From Oasisia sp. SBJ-2009 (taxonomy: Eukaryota; Annelida; Polychaeta; Sabellida; Siboglinidae), in the NCBI GenBank assembly GCA_964017155.1, contig OZ024855.1, positions 52,678,664 to 52,742,663 of the forward strand: a stretch of 64,000 nt of DNA. Direction: 5' to 3'. The position numbers and the translations under genes were made by a program. Shown here one piece after another: positions 22,549 to 37,623 of the stretch. The first letter of the stretch is position 1. Every line of letters begins with the position of its first letter. The notes under the pieces are model-generated. The model worked only from the letters and a program-made list of their open reading frames with translations, was not told where the DNA came from and searched no databases.

Positions 22549-25229
22549 ATATGTTTATACCTAAATATTGACTGGCTAACAGGTATTAAAATTACTATTA
22601 GTAACAGGACATATGTTATATTATGTGCCTACATGCCTTATGAATCACATGCTCATGAAGACCTGTTTTTAGAAAATCTTGGTACTATTAAAGCAGTGAT
22701 AGTGGAGTTAGACACTACAAGTATTTCTGTGCTGGGGGACTGGAACTCAGATATAAGTGACAGTGAACCGCTTTTTTGTAGACCCTTTAAACAGTTTTGT
22801 GAGGAAAGTTGCTGGTTGCTGTCTAGTGAGCTGTTACTGCCAGCAAATACGTTTAATTATTTGAGTGAAAGGTATGATTCCACCTCATGGTTGGACCACT
22901 GTGTGTCCACCAGTGATGGTCACAATGTTATTCAGATATAGATGTGTTATATAGTTTTAGTACGTCAGATCACTTTCCAATATGTATTGATGGTTTCCCG
23001 GAGCTAGGGCCTCAGGTTGAGGGTTTATCAACCCACGAGTGTAAAAAAATTTAGCTGGAATAGAGTTAGTGATGAATGTATTAATAGTTATGCTGAGGCA
23101 ACAAAGTGTAACCTGACATGTTTTAATATTCCACACTATGCTATTATATGTAGTAATGTAAACTGTACAGATGATGCACATATATCTGCGATAAATTTAT
23201 TTTATGATAATATCATTGACTCTATGAAAAATGCAAATGAGGAACTGGTGAGTCGGCAGTGGTAGGACAAAACCATACAAGTGTAGACCTGGCTGGAATG
23301 ATCATGCCAGAGATCTCCATATTGCTGCCAGAGAATGTTTCATTATGTGGATTGATGCTGGTAGACCAAAACATGGCCCTGTATTTAATCTAATGAAGAC
23401 AACTATGGCAAGGTTTAAATATGCAATACGTTTTCTTACAAATCATGAATGCCAACTTAGAAAGGATTCATTGGCAAACACGCTGTCGCCGAGTCGGCCA
23501 GATGACTTTTGGAAAGAGATACGCCAGGTAAACAACTATAATATACCTTTATCTAATAGTATTGAGGATGTTACTGGTATTGATGAAATAACTGAATTAT
23601 GGCGGTCTCATTTTAAACAGCTTATTAATTGTATTAGGGATATAGACATTCAACAAATCAAATGTGATGCCAAATATACAAATGACATAGTTGTGGAAAT
23701 TAGTAAAGTTAAAAATGCTATTAAATGCCTAGATATAAATAAGACTTGGATGGTATATATGCTGAACACCTTAAACATTGTGATAAGCGCATTGTGCCTT
23801 TACTTGCTATGTGTATAACTGGGTTGTTTGTACATGGATTTGTACCTAGTTCTTTTTGTTATCTGTTGTGCTGGTTCCTATTATAAATGATAAATGTGGC
23901 AAGATTAACAGCAAAGACAATTACAGACCTATTGCATTAGCTAGTATTGTGTCAAAAATTGTTGAAAACATATTGTTAGACAGAATGTCAGTTACGCTGT
24001 CAACAATGTCCAATCAGTTTGGATTTAAGAAAAAAACACGGGACAGACTTGGGTATTTATGTCCTAAAGGAAGTTATTGACACGCATAAGAGTTTAACTG
24101 GGTCTATGTTTACATGTTTTTTAGATGCTTCTAAAGCTTTTGATAGAGTGAAACATTCTATCTTATTTCAAAAGTTGATTGACACGGGAGTACCTGGATA
24201 TATCGTTAGGCTGCTTATATATTGGTATTCGAATCAGACTATGTGTATAAGATGGTCAGGCAAATTGTCGGAACATTTTGGTGTTACAAATGGTGTCAGG
24301 CAAGGTGGCATACTCTCACCATACCTTTTTAATATATATGTATATATATACGGCTGATTTAACCATAGCTTTAAACAAATGGAACACAGGGTGTGTAATA
24401 GGTAGTACAACTATCAACCATCTTATGTATGCTGATGACTTGGTAATTCTGTGCCCATCTGTATCAGGACTGTCTGAACTGATGCAGGTATGTGACTCGA
24501 TGGGTTAGATCATGATATCAAGTACAATTCAAAGAAAAGTGCTGTGTTAATATTAAAAAGTAAATATATGAAAAATTTTGATGTTCCAGCATTTAAGATT
24601 AATGGTGAAACAATCCAGAAAGTGGATAATGTGAAATATATGGGTCACTTTATTTTTAATACATTACGTGATGACAAAAATATGTTACGCCAATGCCGAC
24701 AACTATATGCTAGGGGTAATACGCTATTGCGGAAATTTTATATGTGTTCCACTGAACTGAAGCTGTCTTTGCTTAGAACTTTCTGTTCTCCCATGCATAC
24801 TGCTCAGCTATGGTGGAATTACACAGTAGCAAGTATACACAGACTTCATGTGGCTTACAATAATGTGTTTCGTTTATTGCTAAATCAGCCTAAATATTGC
24901 AGTGCCTCCACCATGTTTGTAGAATACCATATACCAGATAGTAAAGCTGTAATTAGCAACCTTGTATATAAATTCATGCGGAGACTTAATGCCTCTTATA
25001 ATAAGTTGGTAATTCCAATCATCAACAGTGATATAAAATGGCAATCCAAGATAAAACGACATTGGATGAAAATGTTGTATATACATAATATATTTGATTG
25101 AATGTACCATTGTGCAATGTTTTTTCTATTTACAATGTGCAATACTTTTATATTTTTCTAATCACTTGTATTTTTTAATGTTTATGTGGACATCTGTATG
25201 ACAGTCTGAAATAAAGATATTGCATTGAA
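22549..25229 (+). mobile_element. LINE D, copy 2
   Basis: Same insertion junction as D1 (after GGTTATCA). Coding remnants: endonuclease 22,633-22,941, linker 23,345-23,818, RT 23,856-24,508 and C-terminus 24,544-25,101. The RT lacks the D1 stop codon but carries an extra A in the poly-A run near 24,030, so it is inactivated differently. The TA microsatellite before the YADD block is shorter than in D1. Confidence 0.87.
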
Positions 25230-25871
25230 CGAGCCGTGAGTGGAGACTGGCGCGTCGCACTACAAGTTTAAGTTTTAAGAACCGCCACCTGACAGATGGT
25301 GAACTACATATTTACGTCAAACGCCAATTGACGCCTTTAAGCAATGTCAAGTTAAAAACAGTTTTAGAAAGATAGATGGCTGACGAATTATAATTTTCAA
25401 GTAGCATTTTAAATACTTTTTTTATTAATTAAATCTAACTGTGTACCATCATGTTATTATGTTTTAATAGAGCTCCTTTTATAATTAGAGGCCCAAGAAA
25501 AAGGCATTAGTTTCTGTAGTTAAATATATGTACTATGGGTGACACCAGTCATCTGGAAGTGCAATAATACGATTTTTAGGACTCAAGTCAGCATTCAAAA
25601 CCTAGGGCTACACTTAGGAATACATATAACACTGAATTTAGGGTGCTTAGCCAGTAGGATGGAAATTAGTTAGCAGTGAGTTTATCACGCTCATAAGATA
25701 ATCTGTGATATGTTTAGGCTTAAGGACAGGTTGAGGTATGATATGCCAAAATGGTGAAATAATATAGGCTAGAGGTTGAGTTAGACATAGAAAGTCATAT
25801 ACGGTCACCAGTGTCGACGCGTGGTAGGTCATTGTATATGGATCACAAAGTAATAGTGTCAAAATACTTAC

Positions 25872-25985
25872 CTTTAGTGCAAAAAGGTCCCATAAAAGCA
25901 CTCGTGCAGTTGCATTTATAACCGAGTTTCCCTTTCGTCAATATGCAACTACCGCCATTTTTGCATGGTTTTGAATCACATACAC
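25872..25985 (-). CDS. EGF-like module exon 12
   Basis: Duplicate of exon 11 by the 3,461-bp event, with the same GKLGYKC variant. Confidence 0.76.
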
Positions 25986-26009
25986 CTAAAACATTGAAAC
26001 CGGTTATCA

Positions 26010-28690
26010 ATATGTTTATACCTAAATATTGACTGGCTAACAGGTATTAAAATTACTATTAGTAACAGGACATATGTTATATTATGTGCCTACATGCCTT
26101 ATGAATCACATGCTCATGAAGACCTGTTTTTAGAAAATCTTGGTACTATTAAAGCAGTGATAGTGGAGTTAGACACTACAAGTATTTCTGTGCTGGGGGA
26201 CTGGAACTCAGATATAAGTGACAGTGAACCGCTTTTTTGTAGACCCTTTAAACAGTTTTGTGAGGAAAGTTGCTGGTTGCTGTCTAGTGAGCTGTTACTG
26301 CCAGCAAATACGTTTAATTATTTGAGTGAAAGGTATGATTCCACCTCATGGTTGGACCACTGTGTGTCCACCAGTGATGGTCACAATGTTATTCAGATAT
26401 AGATGTGTTATATAGTTTTAGTACGTCAGATCACTTTCCAATATGTATTGATGGTTTCCCGGAGCTAGGGCCTCAGGTTGAGGGTTTATCAACCCACGAG
26501 TGTAAAAAAATTTAGCTGGAATAGAGTTAGTGATGAATGTATTAATAGTTATGCTGAGGCAACAAAGTGTAACCTGACATGTTTTAATATTCCACACTAT
26601 GCTATTATATGTAGTAATGTAAACTGTACAGATGATGCACATATATCTGCGATAAATTTATTTTATGATAATATCATTGACTCTATGAAAAATGCAAATG
26701 AGGAACTGGTGAGTCGGCAGTGGTAGGACAAAACCATACAAGTGTAGACCTGGCTGGAATGATCATGCCAGAGATCTCCATATTGCTGCCAGAGAATGTT
26801 TCATTATGTGGATTGATGCTGGTAGACCAAAACATGGCCCTGTATTTAATCTAATGAAGACAACTATGGCAAGGTTTAAATATGCAATACGTTTTCTTAC
26901 AAATCATGAATGCCAACTTAGAAAGGATTCATTGGCAAACACGCTGTCGCCGAGTCGGCCAGATGACTTTTGGAAAGAGATACGCCAGGTAAACAACTAT
27001 AATATACCTTTATCTAATAGTATTGAGGATGTTACTGGTATTGATGAAATAACTGAATTATGGCGGTCTCATTTTAAACAGCTTATTAATTGTATTAGGG
27101 ATATAGACATTCAACAAATCAAATGTGATGCCAAATATACAAATGACATAGTTGTGGAAATTAGTAAAGTTAAAAATGCTATTAAATGCCTAGATATAAA
27201 TAAGACTTGGATGGTATATATGCTGAACACCTTAAACATTGTGATAAGCGCATTGTGCCTTTACTTGCTATGTGTATAACTGGGTTGTTTGTACATGGAT
27301 TTGTACCTAGTTCTTTTTGTTATCTGTTGTGCTGGTTCCTATTATAAATGATAAATGTGGCAAGATTAACAGCAAAGACAATTACAGACCTATTGCATTA
27401 GCTAGTATTGTGTCAAAAATTGTTGAAAACATATTGTTAGACAGAATGTCAGTTACGCTGTCAACAATGTCCAATCAGTTTGGATTTAAGAAAAAAACAC
27501 GGGACAGACTTGGGTATTTATGTCCTAAAGGAAGTTATTGACACGCATAAGAGTTTAACTGGGTCTATGTTTACATGTTTTTTAGATGCTTCTAAAGCTT
27601 TTGATAGAGTGAAACATTCTATCTTATTTCAAAAGTTGATTGACACGGGAGTACCTGGATATATCGTTAGGCTGCTTATATATTGGTATTCGAATCAGAC
27701 TATGTGTATAAGATGGTCAGGCAAATTGTCGGAACATTTTGGTGTTACAAATGGTGTCAGGCAAGGTGGCATACTCTCACCATACCTTTTTAATATATAT
27801 GTATATATATACGGCTGATTTAACCATAGCTTTAAACAAATGGAACACAGGGTGTGTAATAGGTAGTACAACTATCAACCATCTTATGTATGCTGATGAC
27901 TTGGTAATTCTGTGCCCATCTGTATCAGGACTGTCTGAACTGATGCAGGTATGTGACTCGATGGGTTAGATCATGATATCAAGTACAATTCAAAGAAAAG
28001 TGCTGTGTTAATATTAAAAAGTAAATATATGAAAAATTTTGATGTTCCAGCATTTAAGATTAATGGTGAAACAATCCAGAAAGTGGATAATGTGAAATAT
28101 ATGGGTCACTTTATTTTTAATACATTACGTGATGACAAAAATATGTTACGCCAATGCCGACAACTATATGCTAGGGGTAATACGCTATTGCGGAAATTTT
28201 ATATGTGTTCCACTGAACTGAAGCTGTCTTTGCTTAGAACTTTCTGTTCTCCCATGCATACTGCTCAGCTATGGTGGAATTACACAGTAGCAAGTATACA
28301 CAGACTTCATGTGGCTTACAATAATGTGTTTCGTTTATTGCTAAATCAGCCTAAATATTGCAGTGCCTCCACCATGTTTGTAGAATACCATATACCAGAT
28401 AGTAAAGCTGTAATTAGCAACCTTGTATATAAATTCATGCGGAGACTTAATGCCTCTTATAATAAGTTGGTAATTCCAATCATCAACAGTGATATAAAAT
28501 GGCAATCCAAGATAAAACGACATTGGATGAAAATGTTGTATATACATAATATATTTGATTGAATGTACCATTGTGCAATGTTTTTTCTATTTACAATGTG
28601 CAATACTTTTATATTTTTCTAATCACTTGTATTTTTTAATGTTTATGTGGACATCTGTATGACAGTCTGAAATAAAGATATTGCATTGAA
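26010..28690 (+). mobile_element. LINE D, copy 3
   Basis: Carried by the 3,461-bp duplication, not an independent insertion. Coding remnants: endonuclease 26,094-26,402, linker 26,806-27,279, RT 27,317-27,969 and C-terminus 28,005-28,562. It shares the poly-A frameshift of D2. Confidence 0.87.
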
Positions 28691-29282
28691 CGAGCCGTGA
28701 GTGGAGACTGGCGCGTCGCACTACAAGTTTAAGTTTTAAGAACCGCCACCTGACAGATGGTGAACTACATATTTACGTCAAACGCCAATTGACGCCTTTA
28801 AGCAATGTCAAGTTAAAAACAGTTTTAGAAAAAGGTTAACGACCCTATTATACAGCAGATTGATGGCTGACGAATTATCATCTTAAAGTGGCATTTTAAA
28901 TACTTTTTAAATTAAATCTTACTATGTACTATCATGTTATTATATTTTGATAGAGCACCTTTTACGTTAGCACATTGTCTTATTGATGACCTTTGTTTAC
29001 CTGTTTTTGAAAATATGTACATTTCAATTTTTGTGTTTAGTTATTTATGTATTTATTTTTATGTTTTCCTAAATTCATTCTTAGTATTTTTCTAAGGACC
29101 AAATTAGAAACAAGATATAGCGTGCTTTAATGTGTCAATCATCGATAAATATTATATTTATATGTATTATAATGTTTTACCACATAAACTCACTCCCTTA
29201 CAAGCAGGTATACAGTGCAATACAAAATTAGTGCAAATTTAAATGTCGCCCCAGGCTGTTAAACGAAGACCGACAAAACCGG

Positions 29283-29304
29283 TCAAGGTCACAATTCAAG
29301 GTCA
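29283..29304 (+). promoter_or_regulatory. Paired nuclear-receptor-type half-sites (DR7)
   Basis: Two TCAAGGTCA sites, cores separated by seven bases, identical in arrangement to 19,769-19,790. Confidence 0.3.
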
Positions 29305-30284
29305 AATATCAAAGGTATTATATATCATGAACTATGTCATAGCCACATAGAGCTCCTGGTGGTTAAATTGTGTGGCACTCCCGAGGATGCCCAGTTTGAA
29401 TGTATTGATCTAGCGTGACGTCAGTCGTGGATCTGGTGTAAATTCGTGCAGCGCCGTCGCACGGTGTTGTGTAAATAACGCTGAGAACGCATCCCGGCAG
29501 CGCAACGTTTTCCACAGCTGACGTCATGATTTTGCCCCTCGTGCATTTCCCGAAACCATTTTTTTTCCAAGGCAGCACCGCGACAGCTCCCGTTTAATGT
29601 CAATTTTAAAACGCTTCATCAAACTTGTGATTTCTCGGTTGTCGTTGTAGTGCATACTTCATATGTACATGCATATCTTTAGAGTTATTTGAATTTGTTT
29701 GAGGCAAAATATGGCCTCTAAGGAGGCACGAATTTAGATACGACCTCGATCATCGATTAATCACAATAACATCATACGGATTACATTCTTACGGGTCACT
29801 CATTAATTCGCACATTTCTAACTGACTTCTCTACGCATTCTCTTAAAACTGGTTTTATATCCATGCCCCTCAGTATAAAACTCCGCCAATTTAAACCGAA
29901 TTCCAGAAATCCGCTCCATTGTATATGATATTGTCTCAGGGTGCTAACTGTTTCTTAAATCTGCAATGTAGTCCGTGTATAAATACGAAATTGTACCCGT
30001 ATTTAAACTGCTGCATGCGTGTGCAGCAGCGGTGTATATATTGGAACTTGAGTGTGACGTATTGTCCGATTCGATGGAACGGCGCAGCCACGCCTATAGT
30101 TCCTGGCCATGTACTGAACGAAGCTTAAATTGGACGCAATAAACATATGCAGGTAATGATCCACACATCTTGCGTCCTTCCACAATTATATATCATATGA
30201 ATACAACGTGATACACGAAAACGTACCTATAATTATTATTATTTTCCTTCCTTCTCTCTTTTCTTCACTTCGTGAAGGTTACGT

Positions 30285-30290
30285 TATATA

Positions 30291-30349
<59 letters not shown>

Positions 30350-30411
30350 GGGGGCGTGTGTGCGTGCGTGCGTTCATGCTTTCGTGCGTGCGTGCGTACG
30401 TGCGTGCGTGC
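30285..30411. repeat. (TA)n-(TGCG)n composite microsatellite
   Basis: About 65 bp TA with two TTTATA interruptions, then about 60 bp of imperfect TGCG units. Confidence 0.95.
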
Positions 30412-31063
30412 AAGTGTATATGATTTACTATGCGCATACATGGATGAAATTGATAAAAACAATAGACAAAATAACAAAGAATTATCACAACAGTGCTTAA
30501 CCCGAAATCTTCTTTCTTTTATTGTGAAATTGTAGCTTAAAATAATACTTTTCAATATAATGGTTTACATTTTGTAGGACATGTTAGATATAAACTATTG
30601 ATTAATTAACTTAGCATAATAATATTTTATACATAATGTATCATTTTATATGATATGTTGGATATTTATTTATTATAAAACCCACGAAAAAGGCATTAGT
30701 TTCTGTAGTTAAATGTATGTACTATGGGTAGCGCCACTCATCTGGAGGTGCCATAATACAATTATTAGAACTCATGTCAGCATTCAAAACCTAGGGCTAG
30801 ACTTAGGAATACATGTAGCACTGAATTTAGGGTGCTTAGCCGGTAGGATGGAAATTAGTTAGCAGTGCGTTTAGCTCGCTGATACTATAATATGTGATAT
30901 GTTTAGGCTTAATAAGGACAGGTTGAGGTACGATATGCCAAAATGGTGAAATAATATAGGGAAGAGTTTGAGTTAGACATAGAAAGTCATATACGGTCAC
31001 CCGTGACCCCGCGTGGTAGGTCATTGTATATGGATCACAACGTAATAGTGTCAAAATACTTAC

Positions 31064-31177
31064 CTTTAGTGCAAAAAGGTCCCATAAAAGCACTCGTGCA
31101 GTTGCATTTATAACCGCGTTTCCCTTTCGTCAATATGCAACTACCGCCATTTTTGCATGGTTTTGAATCACATACAC
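31064..31177 (-). CDS. EGF-like module exon 13
   Basis: First-subtype unit, module with GKRGYKC and GPFC. Consensus splice sites. Confidence 0.77.
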
Positions 31178-31845
31178 CTAAAACATTGAAACCGGTTATC
31201 ATCGAGCCGTGCGTTGAGATTGGCGCGTCGCACTACAAGTTTAAGTTTTAAGAACCGCCACCTGACAGATGGTGAACTACATATTTTCGTCAAACGCCAA
31301 TTGACGCTTCTAAGCAATGTCAAGTTAAAAAACAGGTTTAGAAAGATAGATGGCTGACGAATTATAATTTTCAAGTAGCATTTTAAATACTTTTTTTATT
31401 AATTAAATCCTACTGTGTACCATCATGTTATTATATTTTAATAGAGCTCCTTTTATAATTAGAGGCCCAAGAAAAAGGCATTAGTTTATGTAGTTAAATA
31501 TATGTACTATGGGTGGCGCCAGTCATCTGGAAGTGCCATAATACGATTTTTAGGACTCATGTCAGCATTCAAAACCTAGGGCTACACTTAGGAATACATA
31601 TAACACTGAATTTAGGGTGCTTAGCCAGTAGGATGGAAATTAGTTAGCAGTGAGTTTATCATGCTCATAAGATAATCTGTGATATGTTTAGGCTTAAGGA
31701 CAGGTTGAGGTATGATATGCCAAAATGGTGAAATAATATAGGCTAGAGGTTGAGTTAGACATAGAAACTCATATACGGTCAACAGTGTCGACGCGTGGTA
31801 GGTCATTGTATATGGATCACAAAGTAATAGTGTCAAAATACTTAC

Positions 31846-31959
31846 CTTTAGTGCAAAAAGTTCCCATAAAAGCACTCGTGCAGTTGCATTTATAACCGCG
31901 TTTCCCTTTCGTCAATATGCAACTACCGCCATTTTTGCATGGTTTTGAATCACATACAC
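31846..31959 (-). CDS. EGF-like module exon 14, fused to block B
   Basis: Thr replaces Pro before Phe-Cys6 (MGTFC). Only 24 bp upstream of the acceptor the intron is joined to block B (at about 31,984). The upstream genomic frame therefore runs open from a SRC-containing segment through the acceptor into the module. Confidence 0.74.
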
Positions 31960-31983
31960 CTAAAACATTGAAACCGATTATCA

Positions 31984-33129
<1,146 letters not shown>

Positions 33130-33512
33130 CCCACGAAAAAGGCATTAGTTTCTGTAGTTAAATGTATGTACTATGGGTAGCGCCACTCATCTGGAGGTGC
33201 CATAATACAATTATTATAACTCATGGCAGCATTCAAAACCTAGGGCTAGACTTAGGAATACATGTAGCACTGAATTTAGGGTGCTTAGCCGGTAGGATTG
33301 AAATTAGTTAGCAGTGCGTTTAGCTCGCTGATACTATAATATGTGATATGTTTAGGCTTAATAAGGACAGGTTGAGGTACGATATGCCAAAATGGTGAAA
33401 TAATATAGGGAAGAGGTTGAGTTAGACATAGAAAGTCATATACGGTCACCCGTGACCCCGCGTGGTAGGTCATTGTATATGGATCACAACGTAATAGTGT
33501 CAAAATACTTAC

Positions 33513-33626
33513 CTTTAGTGCAAAAAGTTCCCATAAAAGCACTCGTGCAGTTGCATTTATAACCGCGTTTCCCTTTCGTCAATATGCAACTACCGCCATT
33601 TTTGCATGGTTTTGAATCACATACAC
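33513..33626 (-). CDS. EGF-like module exon 15
   Basis: First-subtype unit with MGTFC and GKRGYKC. Canonical GTAAGT donor. Confidence 0.77.
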
Positions 33627-34294
33627 CTAAAACATTGAAACCGGTTATCATCGAGCCGTGCGTTGAGATTGGCGCGTCGCACTACAAGTTTAAGTTTTAA
33701 GAACCGCCACCTGACAGATGGTGAACTACATATTTTCGTCAAACGCCAATTGACGCTTCTAAGCAATGTCAAGTTAAAAAACAGGTTTAGAAAGATAGAT
33801 GGCTGACGAATTATAATTTTCAAGTAGCATTTTAAATACTTTTTTTATTAATTAAATCTTACTGTGTACCATCATGTTATTATATTTTAATAGAGCTCCT
33901 TTTATAACTAGAGGCCCAAGAAAAAGGCATTAGTTTCTGTAGTTAAATATATGTACTATGGGTGGCGCCAGTCATCTGGAAGTGCCATAATACGATTTTT
34001 AGGACTCATGTCAGCATTCAAAACCTAGGGCTACACTTAGGAATACATATAACACTGAATTTAGGGTGCTTAGCCAGTAGGATGGAAATTAGTTAGCAGT
34101 GAGTTTATCATGCTCATAAGATAATCTGTGATATGTTTAGGCTTAAAGACAGGTTGAGGTATGATATGCCAAAATGGTGAAATAATATAGGCTAGAGGTT
34201 GAGTTAGACATAGAAACTCCTATACGGTCACCAGTGTCGACGCGTGGTAGGTCATTGTATATGGATCACAAAGTAATAGTGTCAAAATACTTAC

Positions 34295-34408
34295 CTTTAG
34301 TGCAAAAAGGTCCCATAAAAGCACTCGTGCAGTTGCATTTATAACCGCGTTTCCCTTTCGTCAATATGCAACTACCGCCATTTTTGCATGGTTTTGAATC
34401 ACATACAC
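34295..34408 (-). CDS. EGF-like module exon 16, fused to block B
   Basis: Second-subtype unit with GPFC. The upstream side joins block B at about 34,433, as in exon 14. Confidence 0.75.
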
Positions 34409-34432
34409 CTAAAACATTGAAACCGATTATCA

Positions 34433-35146
34433 AGGGGGCACCGCGACAGCTCCCGTTTAATGTCAATTTTAAGACGCTTCTTCAAACTTGTGATTTCTGG
34501 GTTATCGTTGTTGTGCATACTTCATACGTACATGCATATCGTTAGAGTTATTTGAATTTTTGTGAGGCAAAATATGGCCTCTAAAGAGGCACGAAATTAG
34601 ATACGACTTCGTTCATCGATTAATCACAATAACATCATACGGATTACATTCTTACGGGTCAGCCATTAATTCGCACATTTCTAACTGACTTCTCTACGCA
34701 TTCTCTTAAAACTGGTTTTATATCCATGCCCCTCAGTATAAAACTCCGCCAATTTACACCGAATTCCATAAATCCGCTCCATTGTATATGATATTGTCTC
34801 AGGGTGCTAACTGTTTCTTAAATCTGCAATGTCGTCCGTGTATAAATACGAAATTGTACCCGTATTTAAACTGCTGCATGCGTGTGCAGCAGCGGTGTAT
34901 ATATTGGAACTTGAGTGTGACGTATTGTCCGATTCGATGGAACGGCGCAGCCACGCCTATAGTTCGTGGCCATGTACTGAACGAAGCTTAAATTGGACGC
35001 AATAAACATATGCAGGTAATGATCCACACATCTTGCGTCCTTCCACAATTATATATCATATGAATACAACGTGATACACGAAAACGTACCTATAATTATT
35101 ATTATTTTCCTTCCTTCTCTCTTTTCTTCACTTCGTGAAGGTTACG

Positions 35147-35209
<63 letters not shown>

Positions 35210-35549
35210 TATATATATATATATGGGGCGTGTGTGCGTGCGTGCGTTCATGCGTTCGTGCGTGCGTACGTGCGTGCGTGCAAGTGTATATGATTTACTA
35301 TGCGCATACATGGATGAAATTGATAAAAACAATAGACAAAATAACAAAGAATGATCACAACAGTGCTTAACCCGAAATCTTCTTTCTTTTATTGTGAAAT
35401 TGTAGCTTAAAATAATACTTTTAAATATAATGGTTTACATTTTGTAGGACATTTTAGATATAAACTATTGATTAATTAACTTAGCATAATAATATTTTAT
35501 ACATAATGTATCATTTTATATGATATGTTGTATATTTATTTATTATAAA
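34433..35549 (-). repeat. Block B, short form
   Basis: 69-codon plus-strand frame at 34,782-34,991; microsatellite at 35,147-35,281 with a single TGCATA interruption. Confidence 0.78.
35147..35281. repeat. (TA)n-(TGCG)n composite microsatellite
   Basis: About 77 bp TA with one GC interruption, then about 55 bp TGCG units. Confidence 0.95.
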
Positions 35550-35933
35550 ACCCACGAAAAAGGCATTAGTTTCTGCAGTTAAATGTATGTACTATGGGTA
35601 GCGCCACTCATCTGGAGGTGCCATAATACAATTATTAGAACTCATGTCAGCATTCAAAACCTAGGGCTAGACTTAGGAATACATGTAGCACTGAATTTAG
35701 GGTGCTTAGCCGGTAGGATGGAAATTAGTTAGCAGTGCGTTTAGCTCGCTGATACTATAATATGTGATATGTTTAGGCTTAATAAGGACAGGTTGAGGTA
35801 CGATATGCCAAAATGGTGAAATAATATAGGGAAGAGGTTGAGTTAGACATAGAAAGTCATATACGGTCACCCGTGACCCCGCGTGGTAGGTCATTGTATA
35901 TGGATCACAACGTAATAGTGTCAAAATACTTAC

Positions 35934-36047
35934 CTTTAGTGCAAAAAGTTCCCATAAAAGCACTCGTGCAGTTGCATTTATAACCGCGTTTCCCTTTCGT
36001 CAATATGCAACTACCGCCATTTTTGCATGGTTTTGAATCACATACAC
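35934..36047 (-). CDS. EGF-like module exon 17
   Basis: First-subtype unit, MGTFC variant, otherwise consensus. Confidence 0.77.
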
Positions 36048-36715
36048 CTAAAACATTGAAACCGGTTATCATCGAGCCGTGCGTTGAGATTGGCGCGTCG
36101 CACTACAAGTTTAAGTTTTAAGAACCGCCACCTGACAGATGGTGAACTACATATTTTCGTCAAACGCCAATTGACGCTTCTAAGCAATGTCAAGTTAAAA
36201 AACAGGTTTAGAAAGATAGATGGCTGACGAATTATAATTTTCAAGTAGCATTTTAAATAGTTTTTTTATTAATTAAATCTTACTGTGTACCATCATGTTA
36301 TTATATTTTAATAGAGCTCTTTTTATAATTAGAGGCCCAAGAAAAAGGCATTAGTTTCTGTAGTTAAATATATGTACTATGGGTGGCGCCAGTCATCTGG
36401 AAGTGCCACAATACGATTTTTAGGACTCATGTCAGCATTCAAAACCTAGGGCTACACTTAGGAATACATATAACACTGAATTTAGGGTGCTTAGCCAGTA
36501 GGATGGAAATTAGTTAGCAGTGAGTTTATCATGCTCATAAGATAATCTGTGATATGTTTAGGCGTAAGGACAGGTTGAGGTAAGATATGCCAAAATGGTG
36601 AAATAATATAGGCTAGAGGTTGAGTTAGACATAGAAAGTCATATACGGTCACCAGTGTCGACGCGTGGTAGGTCATTGTATATGGATCACAAAGTAATAG
36701 TGTCAAAATACTTAC

Positions 36716-36829
36716 CTTTAGTGCAAAAAGGTCCCATAAAAGCACTCGTGCAGTTGCATTTATAACCGCGTTTCCCTTTCGTCAATATGCAACTACCGCC
36801 ATTTTTGCATGGTTTTGAATCACATACAC
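36716..36829 (-). CDS. EGF-like module exon 18, fused to block B
   Basis: Second-subtype unit with GPFC; upstream intron truncated at the block B junction (about 36,853). Confidence 0.75.
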
Positions 36830-36852
36830 CTAAAACATTGAAACCGATTATC

Positions 36853-37567
36853 AAGGGGGCACCGCGACAGCTCCCGTTTAATGTCAATTTTAAAACGCTT
36901 CTTCAAACTTGTGATTTCTGGGTTATCGTTGTTGTGCATACTTCATACGTACATGCATATCGTTAGAACTATTTGAATTTTTGTGAGGCAAAATATGGCC
37001 TCTAAAGAGGCACGAAATTAGATACGACTTCGTTCATCGATTAATCACAATAACATCATACGGATTACATTCTTACGGGTCAGCCATTAATTCGCACATT
37101 TCTAACTGACTTCTCTACGCATTCTCTTAAAACTGGTTTTATATCCATGCCCCTCAGTATAAAACTCCGCCAATTTACACCGAATTCCAGAAATCCGCTC
37201 CATTGTATATGATATTGTCTCAGGGTGCTAACTGTTTCTTAAATCTGCAATGTCGTCCGTGTATAAATACGAAATTGTACCCGTATTTAAACTGCTGCAT
37301 GCGTGTGCAGCAGCGGTGTATATATTGGAACTTGAGTGTGACGTATTGTCCGATTCGATGGAACGGCGCAGCCACGCCTATAGTTCGTGGCCATGTACTG
37401 AATGAAGCTTTAATTGGACGCAATAAACATATGCAGGTAATGATCCACACATCTTGCGTCCTTCCACAATTATATATCATATGAATACAACGTGATACAC
37501 GAAAACGTACCTATAATTATTATTATTTTCCTTCCTTCTCTCTTTTCTTCACTTCGTGAAGGTTACG

Positions 37568-37623
<56 letters not shown>

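Larger units (their letters stand above)
21902..25362. repeat. 3,461-bp tandem duplication, copy 1
   Basis: Every landmark here recurs 3,461 bp to the right (EGF exon 22,411 and 25,872; LINE frames 22,633 and 26,094; 24,544 and 28,005). Predicted frames are identical, so the event is recent. Both junctions sit at TTTAGAAA, a short homology that could have mediated unequal crossing-over. Confidence 0.92.
25363..28823. repeat. 3,461-bp tandem duplication, copy 2
   Basis: Directly abuts copy 1. It contains EGF exon 12 and LINE D3, and ends at the same TTTTAGAAA, after which sequence continues as block B (AAGGTTAACGACCC). Confidence 0.92.
28824..30683 (-). repeat. Block B, long form with microsatellite
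   Basis: Same organisation as 19,177-21,245: AGGTCA pair at 29,283-29,304, decayed 98-residue frame at 29,363-29,660, plus-strand 69-codon frame at 29,919-30,128, then microsatellite at 30,285-30,411. Confidence 0.75.
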
